Shown piece by piece: positions 15,574 to 25,504 of a stretch of 40,883 nt of DNA. The notes below the pieces were generated by a model. That model worked only from the letters and a program-made list of their open reading frames with translations, was not told where the DNA came from and did no database searches. This stretch comes from Halonotius pteroides (GTDB lineage: Archaea; Halobacteriota; Halobacteria; Halobacteriales; Haloferacaceae). The number at the start of each line of letters is the position of its first letter. Position 1 is the stretch's first letter. The position numbers were made by a program, and so were the translations under genes. The stretch covers positions 1 through 40,883 of the forward strand of contig NZ_QMDW01000022.1 in NCBI RefSeq assembly GCF_003605635.1, written 5' to 3'.

Positions 15574-17052
15574 CTACTCGAAGCGGAACGTCGGCCCGTC
15601 GTCGCTGTCCTGTACCTCAACCCCGAGGTTGGCCAACGAATCCCGGAGCTCGTCTGCGCGCTCGTAGTTGCCGGCCTCGCGGTCGGCCTCACGTATGTCT
15701 AAGACGAGGTCGACAACCTCACCTGCGAGTGCAATATCGCCGTCAGTCTTCGTGTCGAATTGAAGGCCAAAGACCTCACCACCAAGCGATTCGAAGGCTT
15801 CGATGGCGGCCTTGAGCCCCTGATAATCGTAGGGCTCCGCTTCTTCGACGTGCCGATTGACCGCGTTCGTCAGCGAGCGAAGGGCGGCCATCGCCTCCCG
15901 AACGTTGAAATCGTCGTTCATCGCCGCCGTGAATTCCTCGTGGGTGTCGTCGATCGCCGCCCGCAGATCGCCGTCCTCGGTCTTTGCGGTCGCATCAACG
16001 GAATCACAGGCATCGATGGCGGCGTGGTAGGTGCGTTCAAGCCGATCCCACCGCTCCTCGGCTTCGGCCATCGCGTCCTCGGAGAAGGTCTGTTTCGAGC
16101 CATACTCCGTCGAGAGATAGAACGTGCGAATGACGTTCGGGCCGTACTCTTTGAGGGCGTCCTCGACGGTGAAGAAATTCCCGAGACTGGAACTCATCTT
16201 CTCGTCGTCCGTTTCCAACAGGCCAGTGTGGAGCCAGTAGTTGGCGAATTGCTGGCCCGTGGCGGCCTCGCTTTGGGCGATCTCGTTTTCGTGATGCGGG
16301 AAGACCAGATCGTGGCCGCCGATGTGGATGTCGATCGTGTCGTCGAGATGCGTCATCGACATCGCCGAGCACTCGATATGCCAGCCGGGTCGGCCCTCAC
16401 CCCACGGCGATTCCCACGTCTGTCCGGTTGGGTGGTCGTCGCCGTGGTCGTGTTTGGCGTGCTCGGCGATCGCAGCCGGGGTGACGCCGCCGGCCTTCCA
16501 GAGGGCGAAATCCGCGGGATTGCGCTTCTCGCTTCGTTCATCGGGATCGCCTTGGGCTTCAAGATCCTCAAGCTGTTGATTCGAGAGCTTGCCGTAGTCG
16601 TCGAAGGTGGTCACATCGAAGTACACCGAGCCGTTGGCCTCGTAGGCATGGCCGGCCTCACTCAGTGTTTCGACTAACTCGATGATCTCGGGGATATGCT
16701 CGGAGACACGCGGGTAGACCGCTGTGCGTCGGAAGTTCAGCCTGCGCATGTATTCGATAACGCGAGCGATGTAGTGTCGTGCCACATCGGCCTCGGTGTC
16801 CCACTCAGGGCGCTCGCCGACCCGGGCGGCGATCTTCTCGTTGACATCGGTGAAGTTCTCCACATGGCGCACATCGTAGCCCGAGTAGTCGAGCCAGCGG
16901 GCGATCACATCGGCGTGCGTCCAGAGTCGTGCGTGGCCGAGGTGGGGATCATCCGAGACGGTCAGCCCACAGACGTACACCAAGACTTCATCGCCGGTCG
17001 GCTCGAATGTCTCACGCTCGTCTGTCAGGGAGTTTGTCACGGACAGCGCCAT
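15574..17052 (-). CDS. cysS: Cysteinyl-tRNA synthetase
   Basis: This encodes 492 residues. It charges tRNA-Cys with cysteine in the cytoplasm as a class I synthetase. The HIGH-equivalent HLGH lies in VSDDPHLGHARLW near residue 36, and the KMSKS-equivalent KMSSS at about 286. Zinc-site residues are visible: the early Cys in VYVCGLTV, WHIECSAMS, and the HHENE segment. The C-terminal part is a helical anticodon-binding region ending with the VQDSDDGPTFRFE tail common to CysS. It is a single gene, convergent with the TumE-like gene and followed upstream by a DUF7523-like gene on the same strand 57 bases away. Confidence 0.97.
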   Translation of the reverse strand: MALSVTNSLTDERETFEPTGDEVLVYVCGLTVSDDPHLGHARLWTHADVIARWLDYSGYDVRHVENFTDVNEKIAARVGERPEWDTEADVARHYIARVIEYMRRLNFRRTAVYPRVSEHIPEIIELVETLSEAGHAYEANGSVYFDVTTFDDYGKLSNQQLEDLEAQGDPDERSEKRNPADFALWKAGGVTPAAIAEHAKHDHGDDHPTGQTWESPWGEGRPGWHIECSAMSMTHLDDTIDIHIGGHDLVFPHHENEIAQSEAATGQQFANYWLHTGLLETDDEKMSSSLGNFFTVEDALKEYGPNVIRTFYLSTEYGSKQTFSEDAMAEAEERWDRLERTYHAAIDACDSVDATAKTEDGDLRAAIDDTHEEFTAAMNDDFNVREAMAALRSLTNAVNRHVEEAEPYDYQGLKAAIEAFESLGGEVFGLQFDTKTDGDIALAGEVVDLVLDIREADREAGNYERADELRDSLANLGVEVQDSDDGPTFRFE

Positions 17053-17109
17053 TGTTGTCGGTGGTGATACGGGCGGGCGTTTGAAGCCGTCGAATTTTTG
17101 CGCTGCCGA

Positions 17110-17619
17110 CTACGCTGCCGTTTCAACCAGTCGGAGGGCTGTTGCCCCTGCTCGCCGCGGCACGACCACGACAAGCGTGTCGTCGGCGACCCCAGTGGCC
17201 GCAACCTCGATGTCGGCGATCCGCAGCCGATCCAGCACCGTCGCCAACAGGTCGCTGTCGACATCGCCGGTCGCCTGAATCGCGGTCAGCGATGGCGACC
17301 CCGCGGCGACATCCGCGGCTGGCTCCGTGTCCGCGTTGGAACCAAAGCCGACACCGTCGACAGCGAGTTGCGCGTCGGTGTCGACGCGGTCAATGCCGCT
17401 TTTCATGCGAACCGTCATCGACCGATCGGGCTTCTCCTCGTTATCGGCTGTCGACAACGACTCGCCGAACCGACGCAGCGCGGTAGCGATCGCGTCGGTG
17501 TCGCCGTCGATATCGAGGCTGTCGGCGGCGGCGGTATAGTTGAGGATACCCGCCTGCAGTGCGTTATAGAGCGTGGGTCGCTGGCGGACGGCCTCACGTG
17601 TGTCGGCGGCAAGTGACAT
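17110..17619 (-). CDS. Haloarchaeal DUF7523-like protein (ACT-like C-terminal fold)
   Basis: This encodes 169 residues. The N-terminal half has an HTH-like helical stretch (TREAVRQRPTLYNALQAGILNYTAAADSL). The C-terminal 60 residues alternate beta-alpha-beta (LTAIQATGDVD, LLATVLDRLRIADIEV, DTLVVVVPR), typical of an ACT-like regulatory fold. I recall this arrangement as the haloarchaeal DUF7523 family. A role as a ligand-sensing regulator is possible but unproven. It lies 57 bases upstream of cysS on the same strand, so the two may share a transcript. It is divergent from cbiX. Confidence 0.7.
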   Translation of the reverse strand: MSLAADTREAVRQRPTLYNALQAGILNYTAAADSLDIDGDTDAIATALRRFGESLSTADNEEKPDRSMTVRMKSGIDRVDTDAQLAVDGVGFGSNADTEPAADVAAGSPSLTAIQATGDVDSDLLATVLDRLRIADIEVAATGVADDTLVVVVPRRAGATALRLVETAA

Positions 17620-17788
17620 ACCGGAGGCGTGTCGCCGACGGTAATGATGATTTCACCGCCGGTTGGACAGTCATCGACAGGAGACCGGTTGTAAATCGGC
17701 GCAAAAACCACCGCTTGCTCGGTGTCTCGGCAAAACCGATCGGTGATCGCCCGAAGTCCATAAGCCATCGACGCCCGAAGCCATGGGT

Positions 17789-18667
17789 ATGCAATCGCTG
17801 GTCATCGTCGCCCACGGGTCGCATCTCAACCCCGATTCGGCGACACCGACACACACTCACGCCGATACCATTCGTGCAACCGGCGCGTTCGACGAGGTGC
17901 GAACGGGGTTCTGGAAGGAGCAACCCTCGCTTCGTGAGGTACTCCGCACAACCCACGGCGACGACATCTACGTCGTCCCGCTGTTCATCAGTGAAGGCTA
18001 TTTCACCGAGCGGGTCATCCCGCGGGAACTCCGATTGGAGGGCTGGGAGCCGGAGCTATGGAACTCCGATGGCATCTCGGCGGATACCGCCACGCTGGTC
18101 GCCAGCGACATCGACACCGAGGTGTATTACTGCGGCCCTGTTGGCACCCATGAAGCGATGACTGATGTTCTCGTTCGGCGCGCGGAATCGGTTACTGGTG
18201 ATCCCGAAGTTGGGAACGGATTTGGGTTTGCCGTTGTTGGTCACGGCACCGAGCGCAACGAAAACAGCGCGAAAGCGATCGAGTATCACACCGAACGCCT
18301 TCGGGAGACCGGCCGGTTCGACGAGGTCAAGGCCCTATTCATGGACGAGGAGCCGGAGATCGACGATGTGGCCGACCACTTCGACAGCGAGGATATCATC
18401 GTCGTCCCGCTGTTTATCGCCGACGGCTTTCACACCCAAGAGGACATCCCTGAAGACATGGGGCTCACTGACGATTACCGAAACGGGTACGACGTGCCGA
18501 GTGAGGTCGACGGCCATCGAATCTGGTACGGCGGCGCGGTCGGCACCGAGGAACTGACCGCGGATGTGGTGCTCGAACGCGCCGCCGATGCCGGGGCGGA
18601 TATCGGCGATGCGATCGCGCGGGTGCGCAAACAGACCAGCCCAACGACACAGGCGGTGGGTGAATAG
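17789..18667 (+). CDS. cbiX: Sirohydrochlorin cobalto/ferrochelatase, tandem CbiX
   Basis: This encodes 292 residues made of two CbiX-like domains in tandem. Chelatases of this group insert cobalt (cobalamin route) or iron (siroheme) into sirohydrochlorin. The first domain starts with VIVAHGSH (H9) and has PLFISEGYFTERVIP, where the second metal-binding His is replaced by Phe (F72). The second has VVGHGTERN (H152) and PLFIADGFHTQEDIP with H215 intact. So only the second half keeps both His. ATG 17789 is preferred over 17783 because it fits the CATAAG box about 25 bases upstream and the common MQ-LVIVAHGS start. The stop abuts the ATG of the DR2241-like gene. Confidence 0.92.
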   Translation: MQSLVIVAHGSHLNPDSATPTHTHADTIRATGAFDEVRTGFWKEQPSLREVLRTTHGDDIYVVPLFISEGYFTERVIPRELRLEGWEPELWNSDGISADTATLVASDIDTEVYYCGPVGTHEAMTDVLVRRAESVTGDPEVGNGFGFAVVGHGTERNENSAKAIEYHTERLRETGRFDEVKALFMDEEPEIDDVADHFDSEDIIVVPLFIADGFHTQEDIPEDMGLTDDYRNGYDVPSEVDGHRIWYGGAVGTEELTADVVLERAADAGADIGDAIARVRKQTSPTTQAVGE

Positions 18668-19786
18668 ATGTCTGTTGCCGACGCCGCGCTTTCGGCAACG
18701 CAACTGGCAGCGTTCAAACAGCAGCTCGCGGCAGCACCGATCGAGTACGACGAGCTTGCTGCCGAGTACGACGCCGACGAGGACACCTACCACATTGAGA
18801 CGCCTGACCACCAGACCAGCCTCAGTGGTGACGAACTCGGCACGGTTGCCGACGAGCAGGCAGCCTACATTTCGAACTGGTATTTCCACACCCAACAGGT
18901 CACCACTGAGAGCAAGCAGGCGTTCTGCCGGTGGCTCGAACTGGCCGACGATCGCCCGGTTCCGACCCGTTACGACGATCTCGGGGCCGGAATCGACCGC
19001 GAGTGGGGCGAACTTATGATCACTACCACACTAGCCCCCGACGGCGGCCGTCGCTACGAGATTCGCCACGTTGACGACAGCGGTGTCGACGACGGCGCGC
19101 TGACACCTCACACCGATCCGTTTGACGCCCGCGATATCGGAACCCTCGACGCGGACGGTCAGTACCGCCCGCTCCGCACCGCGCCGTCGCTTGACTCCGG
19201 CTGGATCTTCCCCGAACTCACCGCTGATGCGGTCTATGAGGCGGTCGAAGCGTTCTATCCGGCGACGATCGTCAACTGGCACCGCGAACAGCGCGGCAAG
19301 CTTGATATCGACCACTGGCGGGACGAACAGGATCGACAGAGCGGGATCTACAATCTGATCACCGTGTTGCCGGACGAGGCCGTCAACTGGGCGGCCGCCG
19401 CGTGTTGTGACGACTCACAGTGTCTCAAACGACGCGAATGGCAGCTCTCAGAGGACGAGCCGCTGGCTGCTGAGGGCGGCGATGGCGTCTTCCCCTGTCG
19501 GGCACCGTGTTCGACGGTCGTTGCTGCGGGACGAGAGTGGGCCAAACTGGAACGGGAAGACACCCAGACCTACGAGTTCGAACTCACACCAAGTGAAAAA
19601 GAACAGATTGAGGCTATTATCGACGCGGTCGCCGACGGAACCGTCAACGAGATTCGCGAAGCCGATCTCTCAGAGGGGGCCAACCGCTATCGGGCGCGAT
19701 ACCTGCGCGAGAAGCGGTTCGACGATGATGCTACGCTGTCGGGAACGCCAACATATCCCGATGACCACGACGGGGATAGCGAGTGA
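18668..19786 (+). CDS. DR2241 family protein with 4Fe-4S-type Cys cluster
   Basis: This encodes 372 residues. It matches the DR2241 family, usually found next to CbiX in haloarchaea and Deinococcus. The C-terminal third holds a Cys set: C246, C247, C252, C277 and C281 in the segments CCDDSQC and FPCRAPC, expected to bind a 4Fe-4S cluster. The N-terminal two-thirds is acidic and of unknown fold. It begins immediately after the cbiX stop, so the two proteins are made together and may form a chelatase complex or supply redox control; this is inferred from coupling. It is convergent with a DUF7524-like gene (4 bases between stops). Confidence 0.87.
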   Translation: MSVADAALSATQLAAFKQQLAAAPIEYDELAAEYDADEDTYHIETPDHQTSLSGDELGTVADEQAAYISNWYFHTQQVTTESKQAFCRWLELADDRPVPTRYDDLGAGIDREWGELMITTTLAPDGGRRYEIRHVDDSGVDDGALTPHTDPFDARDIGTLDADGQYRPLRTAPSLDSGWIFPELTADAVYEAVEAFYPATIVNWHREQRGKLDIDHWRDEQDRQSGIYNLITVLPDEAVNWAAAACCDDSQCLKRREWQLSEDEPLAAEGGDGVFPCRAPCSTVVAAGREWAKLEREDTQTYEFELTPSEKEQIEAIIDAVADGTVNEIREADLSEGANRYRARYLREKRFDDDATLSGTPTYPDDHDGDSE

Positions 19787-19790
19787 GACA

Positions 19791-20366
19791 TCAGGCGCGT
19801 ACAGCGAGGCCGACGGCAATGATAACCCCAAGCAGCACAACGACCGCGCCAGCGACGACAACGCCGCTTTCGAGTGTGGTGGCGATGGCGACCGCCAGCA
19901 CCACCGCGAGCAGCCCGAAGCCACCCAGCAGTCTGGTCGCGCTCCCGCCGGCGACGGCGGCGAGCTGTTCGGCGGTGGTCGGCTCCGTCGGTGGCTCCCG
20001 CTGGGGTTTTGCCAGTGATTCATCGACGGTAACGCGTTTTGGATCGTCTGTCGGCGGTTGGACGGTAACTGTCGTGTAGGCGACTTCCGCGCCGTATCCG
20101 GTGGCGATCTTGAGCCGACCGGTGACCGCCGTCGATCGTGGGTCGACGGCGACCGAAACCGGCCGTTTGCTTTCAGGTTCGACGTAATGGTTGTTCGCCC
20201 GGATGTCGGCGACGGCTGACAGCGTCTCATCAAGATTGAGATGAACGTAGACGGCCTCGCTGTGATTGTTTAACAGTACATCAAAGGGCTCACTCGTCTC
20301 GAAGCTGTCGGGTGCGGTGATCGAGTGGAGGCCATCCTCGTTGAGCGATACTGTCAGTTGCGACAC
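19791..20366 (-). CDS. Membrane-anchored haloarchaeal protein (DUF7524-like)
   Basis: This encodes 191 residues. The first 115 form a beta-rich domain resembling an immunoglobulin-like fold (LTVSLNEDGLHSITAP, then FDVLLNNHSEAVYVHLNL, LKIATGYGAEVAYTTVTV). A short Pro-rich linker follows, then two transmembrane helices at about residues 145-161 and 165-190. No signal peptide is visible, so the beta domain may be cytoplasmic or face out through a C-terminal anchor. The family was recalled as DUF7524; the function is unknown. It is convergent with the DR2241 gene. The Trm112 gene lies downstream on the same strand beyond 46 bases. Confidence 0.7.
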   Translation of the reverse strand: MSQLTVSLNEDGLHSITAPDSFETSEPFDVLLNNHSEAVYVHLNLDETLSAVADIRANNHYVEPESKRPVSVAVDPRSTAVTGRLKIATGYGAEVAYTTVTVQPPTDDPKRVTVDESLAKPQREPPTEPTTAEQLAAVAGGSATRLLGGFGLLAVVLAVAIATTLESGVVVAGAVVVLLGVIIAVGLAVRA

Positions 20367-20412
20367 GGTTGTGAATCGCCCTCACGGAATAAAAAGCTAC
20401 AGGAACACCGGG

Positions 20413-20607
20413 TTAGGCTGCGGCTTCGTCCCGCATATCCGGTGGCAGCAGGTTCGGGATACCGTCCTCGATGGGGTAGGCCTCGCCGCACTCTGTGCAG
20501 GTGAGTGTCCCCTCAATGATCTCCTCGTCGTCTTTTGTGTCGACGGCCAGTTCGAGGTCGTGTTTGTCCACCGGGCAACAGAGGATGTCCATGAGCGACT
20601 TCTTCAT
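20413..20607 (-). CDS. Trm112-family methyltransferase activator
   Basis: This encodes 64 residues, the normal size of archaeal Trm112. It carries the conserved MKKSLMDILCCPVDKHDLEL N-terminus, two Cys pairs (CCP and CTECG) of a zinc-binding fold, and the C-terminal YPIEDGIPNLLP segment. In archaea and eukaryotes Trm112 binds and stabilises SAM-dependent methyltransferases acting on tRNA, rRNA and release factor. No methyltransferase gene is adjacent, consistent with a hub that serves several partners. It lies between the DUF7524-like gene and the receiver gene, all on the minus strand. Confidence 0.93.
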   Translation of the reverse strand: MKKSLMDILCCPVDKHDLELAVDTKDDEEIIEGTLTCTECGEAYPIEDGIPNLLPPDMRDEAAA

Positions 20608-20666
20608 TATCGTCTGCTGGGGCCGGAATCAACAAAAGCCTACGGGTTCCATCCCTACTTGAGTGA

Positions 20667-21068
20667 TCAGCGGTCGCTGTAGGCCTTCAAAACGAGGCTG
20701 ATCCGATTGGCGAGGACATCCATCTCGCCGGTTGCGTGGTCGCCCTTGTAGACGAACTCGGTGACACCGGCCCGGATCGCGTCGCTGGCGATCGGTTCGA
20801 GCTCTTTGCCGGTGAGAATGATGACCGGGATCGCTGGCTCCTCGGTTCGGCCGTTGATCGAGGCGGCGAGTTTGACCCCATTTGTCTCCGGCAGTTCGTA
20901 GTTCGTTACGATGCATTCGATATCGTCGTACTCCGTGAGTGCCGAGTCGACCTCATCGGCCGTGTTGACGGTCGTCACGTAGAAGCCGTGGATCTCCTCC
21001 AGCGTCTCGGCGACCCGGGTCGCCATGAAATCGCTGTCTTCTACGAGGAGCACATGCGGTGCTGCCAT
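20667..21068 (-). CDS. Stand-alone receiver domain with Asn in place of the phosphoacceptor Asp
   Basis: This encodes 133 residues, one CheY-like receiver. The acidic pocket (E10, D11), T86 and K108 are kept. The residue at the phosphorylation position is Asn56 (codon AAC, in ECIVTNYELP) where the paralog at 5553 has Asp58 (DCIVSDYQMP). Conventional Asp phosphorylation should not be possible. It may be a constitutive or ligand-controlled pseudo-receiver, perhaps a decoy or allosteric partner. A TATA-like box at 21093-21100 gives a leaderless start. No kinase lies next to it. The substitution should be checked against the read data before it is built on. Confidence 0.9.
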   Translation of the reverse strand: MAAPHVLLVEDSDFMATRVAETLEEIHGFYVTTVNTADEVDSALTEYDDIECIVTNYELPETNGVKLAASINGRTEEPAIPVIILTGKELEPIASDAIRAGVTEFVYKGDHATGEMDVLANRISLVLKAYSDR

Positions 21069-21092
21069 TGCTATCGACTCTGGTTGCTACTG

Positions 21093-21100
21093 ATTAATAA
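21093..21100 (-). promoter_or_regulatory. TATA-like box of the receiver gene
   Basis: On the minus strand TTATTAAT lies 25-32 bases before the ATG at 21068, the spacing of a leaderless haloarchaeal promoter. Confidence 0.6.
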
Positions 21101-21226
21101 TTGTATGTCAATCGTATCCGTTTGGTGACAGCACAAGCGACCGCAGCCGCTGGCCCGCTGACTCACAGCATGCGTTCTTGTCACACTATCATCATAACTC
21201 GGCGTCGCGATCCTTGCGTTCGCCGA

Positions 21227-21499
21227 TCAGTATGGGTATCGCTTGATTTTGCCACAGTCACAGCTGATGGCGACATGGCCATCCTGCAGCCTGACACGTG
21301 CGTTGACACCCGGTCGGAGGGCGACCGCACACCGCGGACAGGTAAACCGCTTGAACGCCCGCGGCAGCCCACAGCGGTTTCGCTCGGCGATACGACGGGC
21401 TCGTCGGACGTACTCTCGTGAGCGGTCGAACTCGCCGTCAGCGGTCGCCTGCTTGGCGAGAGCAAACAGTCGCTCGATGCGTTCGGCGGCGATACTCAC
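21227..21499 (-). CDS. rnp4: Ribonuclease P protein component 4 (Rpp21)
   Basis: This encodes 90 residues, normal for this subunit. It assists the RNase P RNA in 5' processing of pre-tRNA. The N-terminal half is a helical region (IERLFALAKQA, then DRSREYVRRARRIAERN). The C-terminal half carries the zinc site C54, C57, C80 and C82 and the closing GKIKRYPY block. The second pair is CxC rather than CxxC, as I recall for haloarchaeal members. It lies downstream of the Gly-rich gene on the same strand (96 bases), and may share its transcript. Confidence 0.95.
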   Translation of the reverse strand: MSIAAERIERLFALAKQATADGEFDRSREYVRRARRIAERNRCGLPRAFKRFTCPRCAVALRPGVNARVRLQDGHVAISCDCGKIKRYPY

Positions 21500-21595
21500 T
21501 GTCGGTATCTCGGAGCCGAGAACGTGTTAGGTGTTGCGACCCACCGCGAAGCTGCGGCCACTTGCTGTTGAAACGAGGCTCCCAGCGAGCACAGC

Positions 21596-22051
21596 TTAGT
21601 CTTCGAGGGCGTCGGCGATCCGGCGTAGCTCGCGGTTGGCATCTCGCACCTCATCGCGGAGCTGACGGATTTCACGGACGAGTTGTTCGTTGTCGTTGGA
21701 CGACTCCTCGCCACCATCCATCCCCGGCGGGCCGCCGCCCATGCCGCCCGGGCCGCCACCGCCGCCCATCATCCCGCTCATCATCTGGGCAAAGGGGTTG
21801 CCGCCACCGCCGCCACCGCCGCCACCCATGCCACCGCCGCCCATACCGCCCGGGCCGCCACCGCCGCCCATCATCTCCTCTGGACTTGGTTGGCCTTCGC
21901 CGCCCTCCTCGCGTTCCTGTTGCCGCTTCTCGCGGATCTCCTCGACGCGTTCACGGAAGGATTTCTCTTCATCGTCGCCGTCCGCGGCGTCGGGCTGGTC
22001 TGGGGCCTCAGGCTCCTCGGCATCCGGTGTGGATTCCTCGTCGTCTGTCAT
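21596..22051 (-). CDS. Gly-rich protein with C-terminal coiled coil
   Basis: This encodes 151 residues. The N-terminal part is acidic and disordered, with a charged helix (KSFRERVEEIREKRQQ) near residues 30-50. Residues about 60-115 are long GGGG and GGMGGG repeats with NPFAQMMSGMMGG in the middle. The C-terminal 30 residues are a charged helix (EQLVREIRQLRDEVRDAN) likely to form a coiled coil. I do not recognise a catalytic domain. The DNA over the Gly part is a (CCGCCA)-like simple repeat and may vary in length between strains. Being beside rnp4 is suggestive of an RNA-linked role, but nothing in the protein shows it. ATG 22051 is chosen because the upstream extension is atypical. Confidence 0.75.
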   Translation of the reverse strand: MTDDEESTPDAEEPEAPDQPDAADGDDEEKSFRERVEEIREKRQQEREEGGEGQPSPEEMMGGGGGPGGMGGGGMGGGGGGGGGNPFAQMMSGMMGGGGGPGGMGGGPPGMDGGEESSNDNEQLVREIRQLRDEVRDANRELRRIADALED

Positions 22052-22052
22052 G

Positions 22053-22072
22053 GCTCCGCGTTCGCGCGGAGC
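22053..22072 (-). promoter_or_regulatory. Start-codon hairpin of the Gly-rich gene
   Basis: GCTCCGCG (22053-22060) and CGCGGAGC (22065-22072) form a perfect 8-bp GC-rich hairpin with a 4-base loop. It ends one base before the start codon of the minus-strand gene, so it could hide the initiation site or cap the transcript end. A weak TATA-like run near 22092-22098 fits a transcript beginning at the hairpin. No RNA-binding partner is known. Confidence 0.45.
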
Positions 22073-22365
22073 ACGGAAAACGGTTGTTGGTTTAGACCAC
22101 ACAGACTTGCTGTCAATGATCGATGTAACCGGGGGGATGAACATCGTTACTCAGCACGCTCTGGGGAGTCGATAATCTCGGCCAACACAACCACCCGATA
22201 ACCCGAGTAAGCGACAAAGCACACAGCGAGCCTCTGGAGTGTTGTGAGCCCAATGAACGGAGTCCTGAAGCAGCAGGTGATCGACTGTCCGCTCTCTCTG
22301 TCGGCGATAGTTTCTGAGTGGCACAACAGCCACCCGTCGCTGAGTACCGCTGAAAATAACGGTTG
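22073..22365. other. Intergenic region between Gly-rich gene and sop2
   Basis: About 290 bases hold no reading frame with haloarchaeal character and no RNA I recognise. The left end carries the promoter of the Gly-rich gene. The right end abuts the stop of sop2, which is transcribed toward it. No strong hairpin terminator is seen. Confidence 0.5.
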
Positions 22366-23099
22366 TTAGCTGACGAGCTCGGCCGACGTCGACGACTCCG
22401 ATTCTTCGGTGTTAACGGTGAGCGACTGGTCGGTGATATCGTCGAGGGCGTCGTGGCCCATCAGCGCGAGGATGGCGAAGCCAACCTTCGTGATCACATC
22501 GAGGTAGACGATCACCATCATCTCAGTGCCCGGGGTCATCAGCCCGAACCCAACCGGTGCAAGCAGCCAAACAACCGGATACAGCGTCCAGAGGACGACC
22601 GTCACGTTCCGGAGTTTGGCGAAGACGATGCCGACTCTCTCACTGGCGAAGGACGCCCGATCCGGCAGTTCGCTCACCAGTAGGTAGGCCAACGCCACAT
22701 AGGCCGCGGCACCGAGGCCAAACAGCGTCAGTGACAACACACCTTCGGTGAAGATGGCGACGATACCCAACCCGATCAGTGCCACATCAAGACCGAGTAA
22801 CAGCGCGTACAGCTGTTTCCCTGGCTTACACAGCATTGTCAGATAGAGGATTAACAGCGGCGTCGTCAACAGCCAATCGACGTAGCGTGATGTGTAAAAC
22901 ACTGCACCATTTACCGATATCGTTCCGATCCCGGTGGAGGTAAACGCGTATGCAAGCGACGCAATCCCCGTGATCGCCGCAAGCACGGCGTAGTATTTTT
23001 GATTCCGTTCGTCACGAAGCGCGAAGTATACTGATGGGATCGTTCCAAGCCCCAGTACAACCGCGCCGACTGCCGCCCAACTGGCTGCTGAGAGTAACA

Positions 23100-23100
<1 letters not shown>
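22366..23100 (-). CDS. sop2: Sensory rhodopsin II (phoborhodopsin)
   Basis: This encodes 244 residues with seven transmembrane helices. It is a retinal photoreceptor for blue light that signals avoidance through its transducer HtrII. Key residues match the numbering of Natronomonas SRII: R72 and counterion D75 in RYVDW, T79, Y86 at the proton-donor position (so it is not a pump), Y174 in TLYP, T204 and retinal-binding K205 in DVITKVGF. That agreement with the signalling residues Y174/T204 supports SRII rather than SRI or a pump. It overlaps the htr2 stop by one base (TAATG), so receptor and transducer are translated together. The C-terminal tail is acidic. Confidence 0.97.
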
Positions 23101-24785
<1,685 letters not shown>

Positions 24786-24810
24786 GTGTTTACATTGTCC
24801 TGTAGCCACC

Positions 24811-24817
24811 TATATGT
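24811..24817 (-). promoter_or_regulatory. TATA-like box of htr2-sop2
   Basis: On the minus strand ACATATA begins about 32 bases and ends 26 bases before the htr2 ATG, consistent with a leaderless operon. A second TATA-like run (TATATTAAA, minus strand) at about 24858-24866 may be another start. Confidence 0.55.
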
Positions 24818-24946
24818 ACGGACTTTGTTGAAAGGGGAACCACGAGGGCTGATTCCCGTTTAATATAGGCTGCGAAGTTGACACCGTGACCGACAGCCGA
24901 GAGCGCTTGGTTCTACCCCTAACTGGCCTCACACAGGGGTATGCGA

Positions 24947-25402
24947 TTACGACCCTGTCTTGTCGGTGTAAGCGCGTCGCACGCGCTCGAATTCATCGTT
25001 CGATTCGAGATGCTGTTGTAGCTTTTCAGCGTACTCCTGGGCGAGGGATTCAGCGGCAGCCACCTTTGCCTGGTCAACCGCATCGTCGTCATCATCAAGC
25101 CCGAGCGCGCTCTTGATCGAGTCGACGACACCGCTGCTATCGTTTGACGCCTCACCCCCGCCAGCGACCTGCCCCCGCTGTGAGCGAACCTGCTCCAACT
25201 CGGGGAGAATCGACTCGATGGCTTCGGTGTCAGCAACAAGCCGGGCAGCCTCTGGGTCGTCGGCACGCTCGATATCGAGCTCGGTCGCGGTCATGATCAA
25301 CCCCCATTCCTGATTTGTGAACTCGGATGCCTGCACACGATCAGTGAACGCCTGATCCACCGCCATTCGAGCGCCAACGATCAGGTCTTGCCACTCACTC
25401 AT
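24947..25402 (-). CDS. Haloarchaeal DUF5799-like protein
   Basis: This encodes 151 residues, acidic, with no membrane segment. It carries the conserved N-terminal block MSEWQDLIVGARMAVDQ, then FTNQEWGLIMTATE and the DDPEAARLVADT segment. The middle is a low-complexity linker (GGGEASNDSS), and the C-terminal 40 residues form charged helices (AKVAAAESLAQEYAEKLQQHL). I recall this as the DUF5799 family found only in haloarchaea; the function is unknown. ATG 25402 matches the family start. It is divergent from the halocyanin gene. Confidence 0.82.
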   Translation of the reverse strand: MSEWQDLIVGARMAVDQAFTDRVQASEFTNQEWGLIMTATELDIERADDPEAARLVADTEAIESILPELEQVRSQRGQVAGGGEASNDSSGVVDSIKSALGLDDDDDAVDQAKVAAAESLAQEYAEKLQQHLESNDEFERVRRAYTDKTGS

Positions 25403-25504
25403 GCTGTTGTGTTGCATCGGCGACGGTTTTAGCCTGCCGCCGCCAGCAGGGTCGGCATCGCTGACAAACGCATCACTAATGCGCCCGCAGCAGTCAGTTT
25501 AGCC

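Noticed and set aside
24886-25116. GTG-started frame after a TATATA-like box upstream of htr2
   Set aside because: It overlaps the end of the DUF5799-like gene in antisense, is rich in Arg and unlike the acidic proteins here; the box may instead be a second htr2 promoter on the minus strand.
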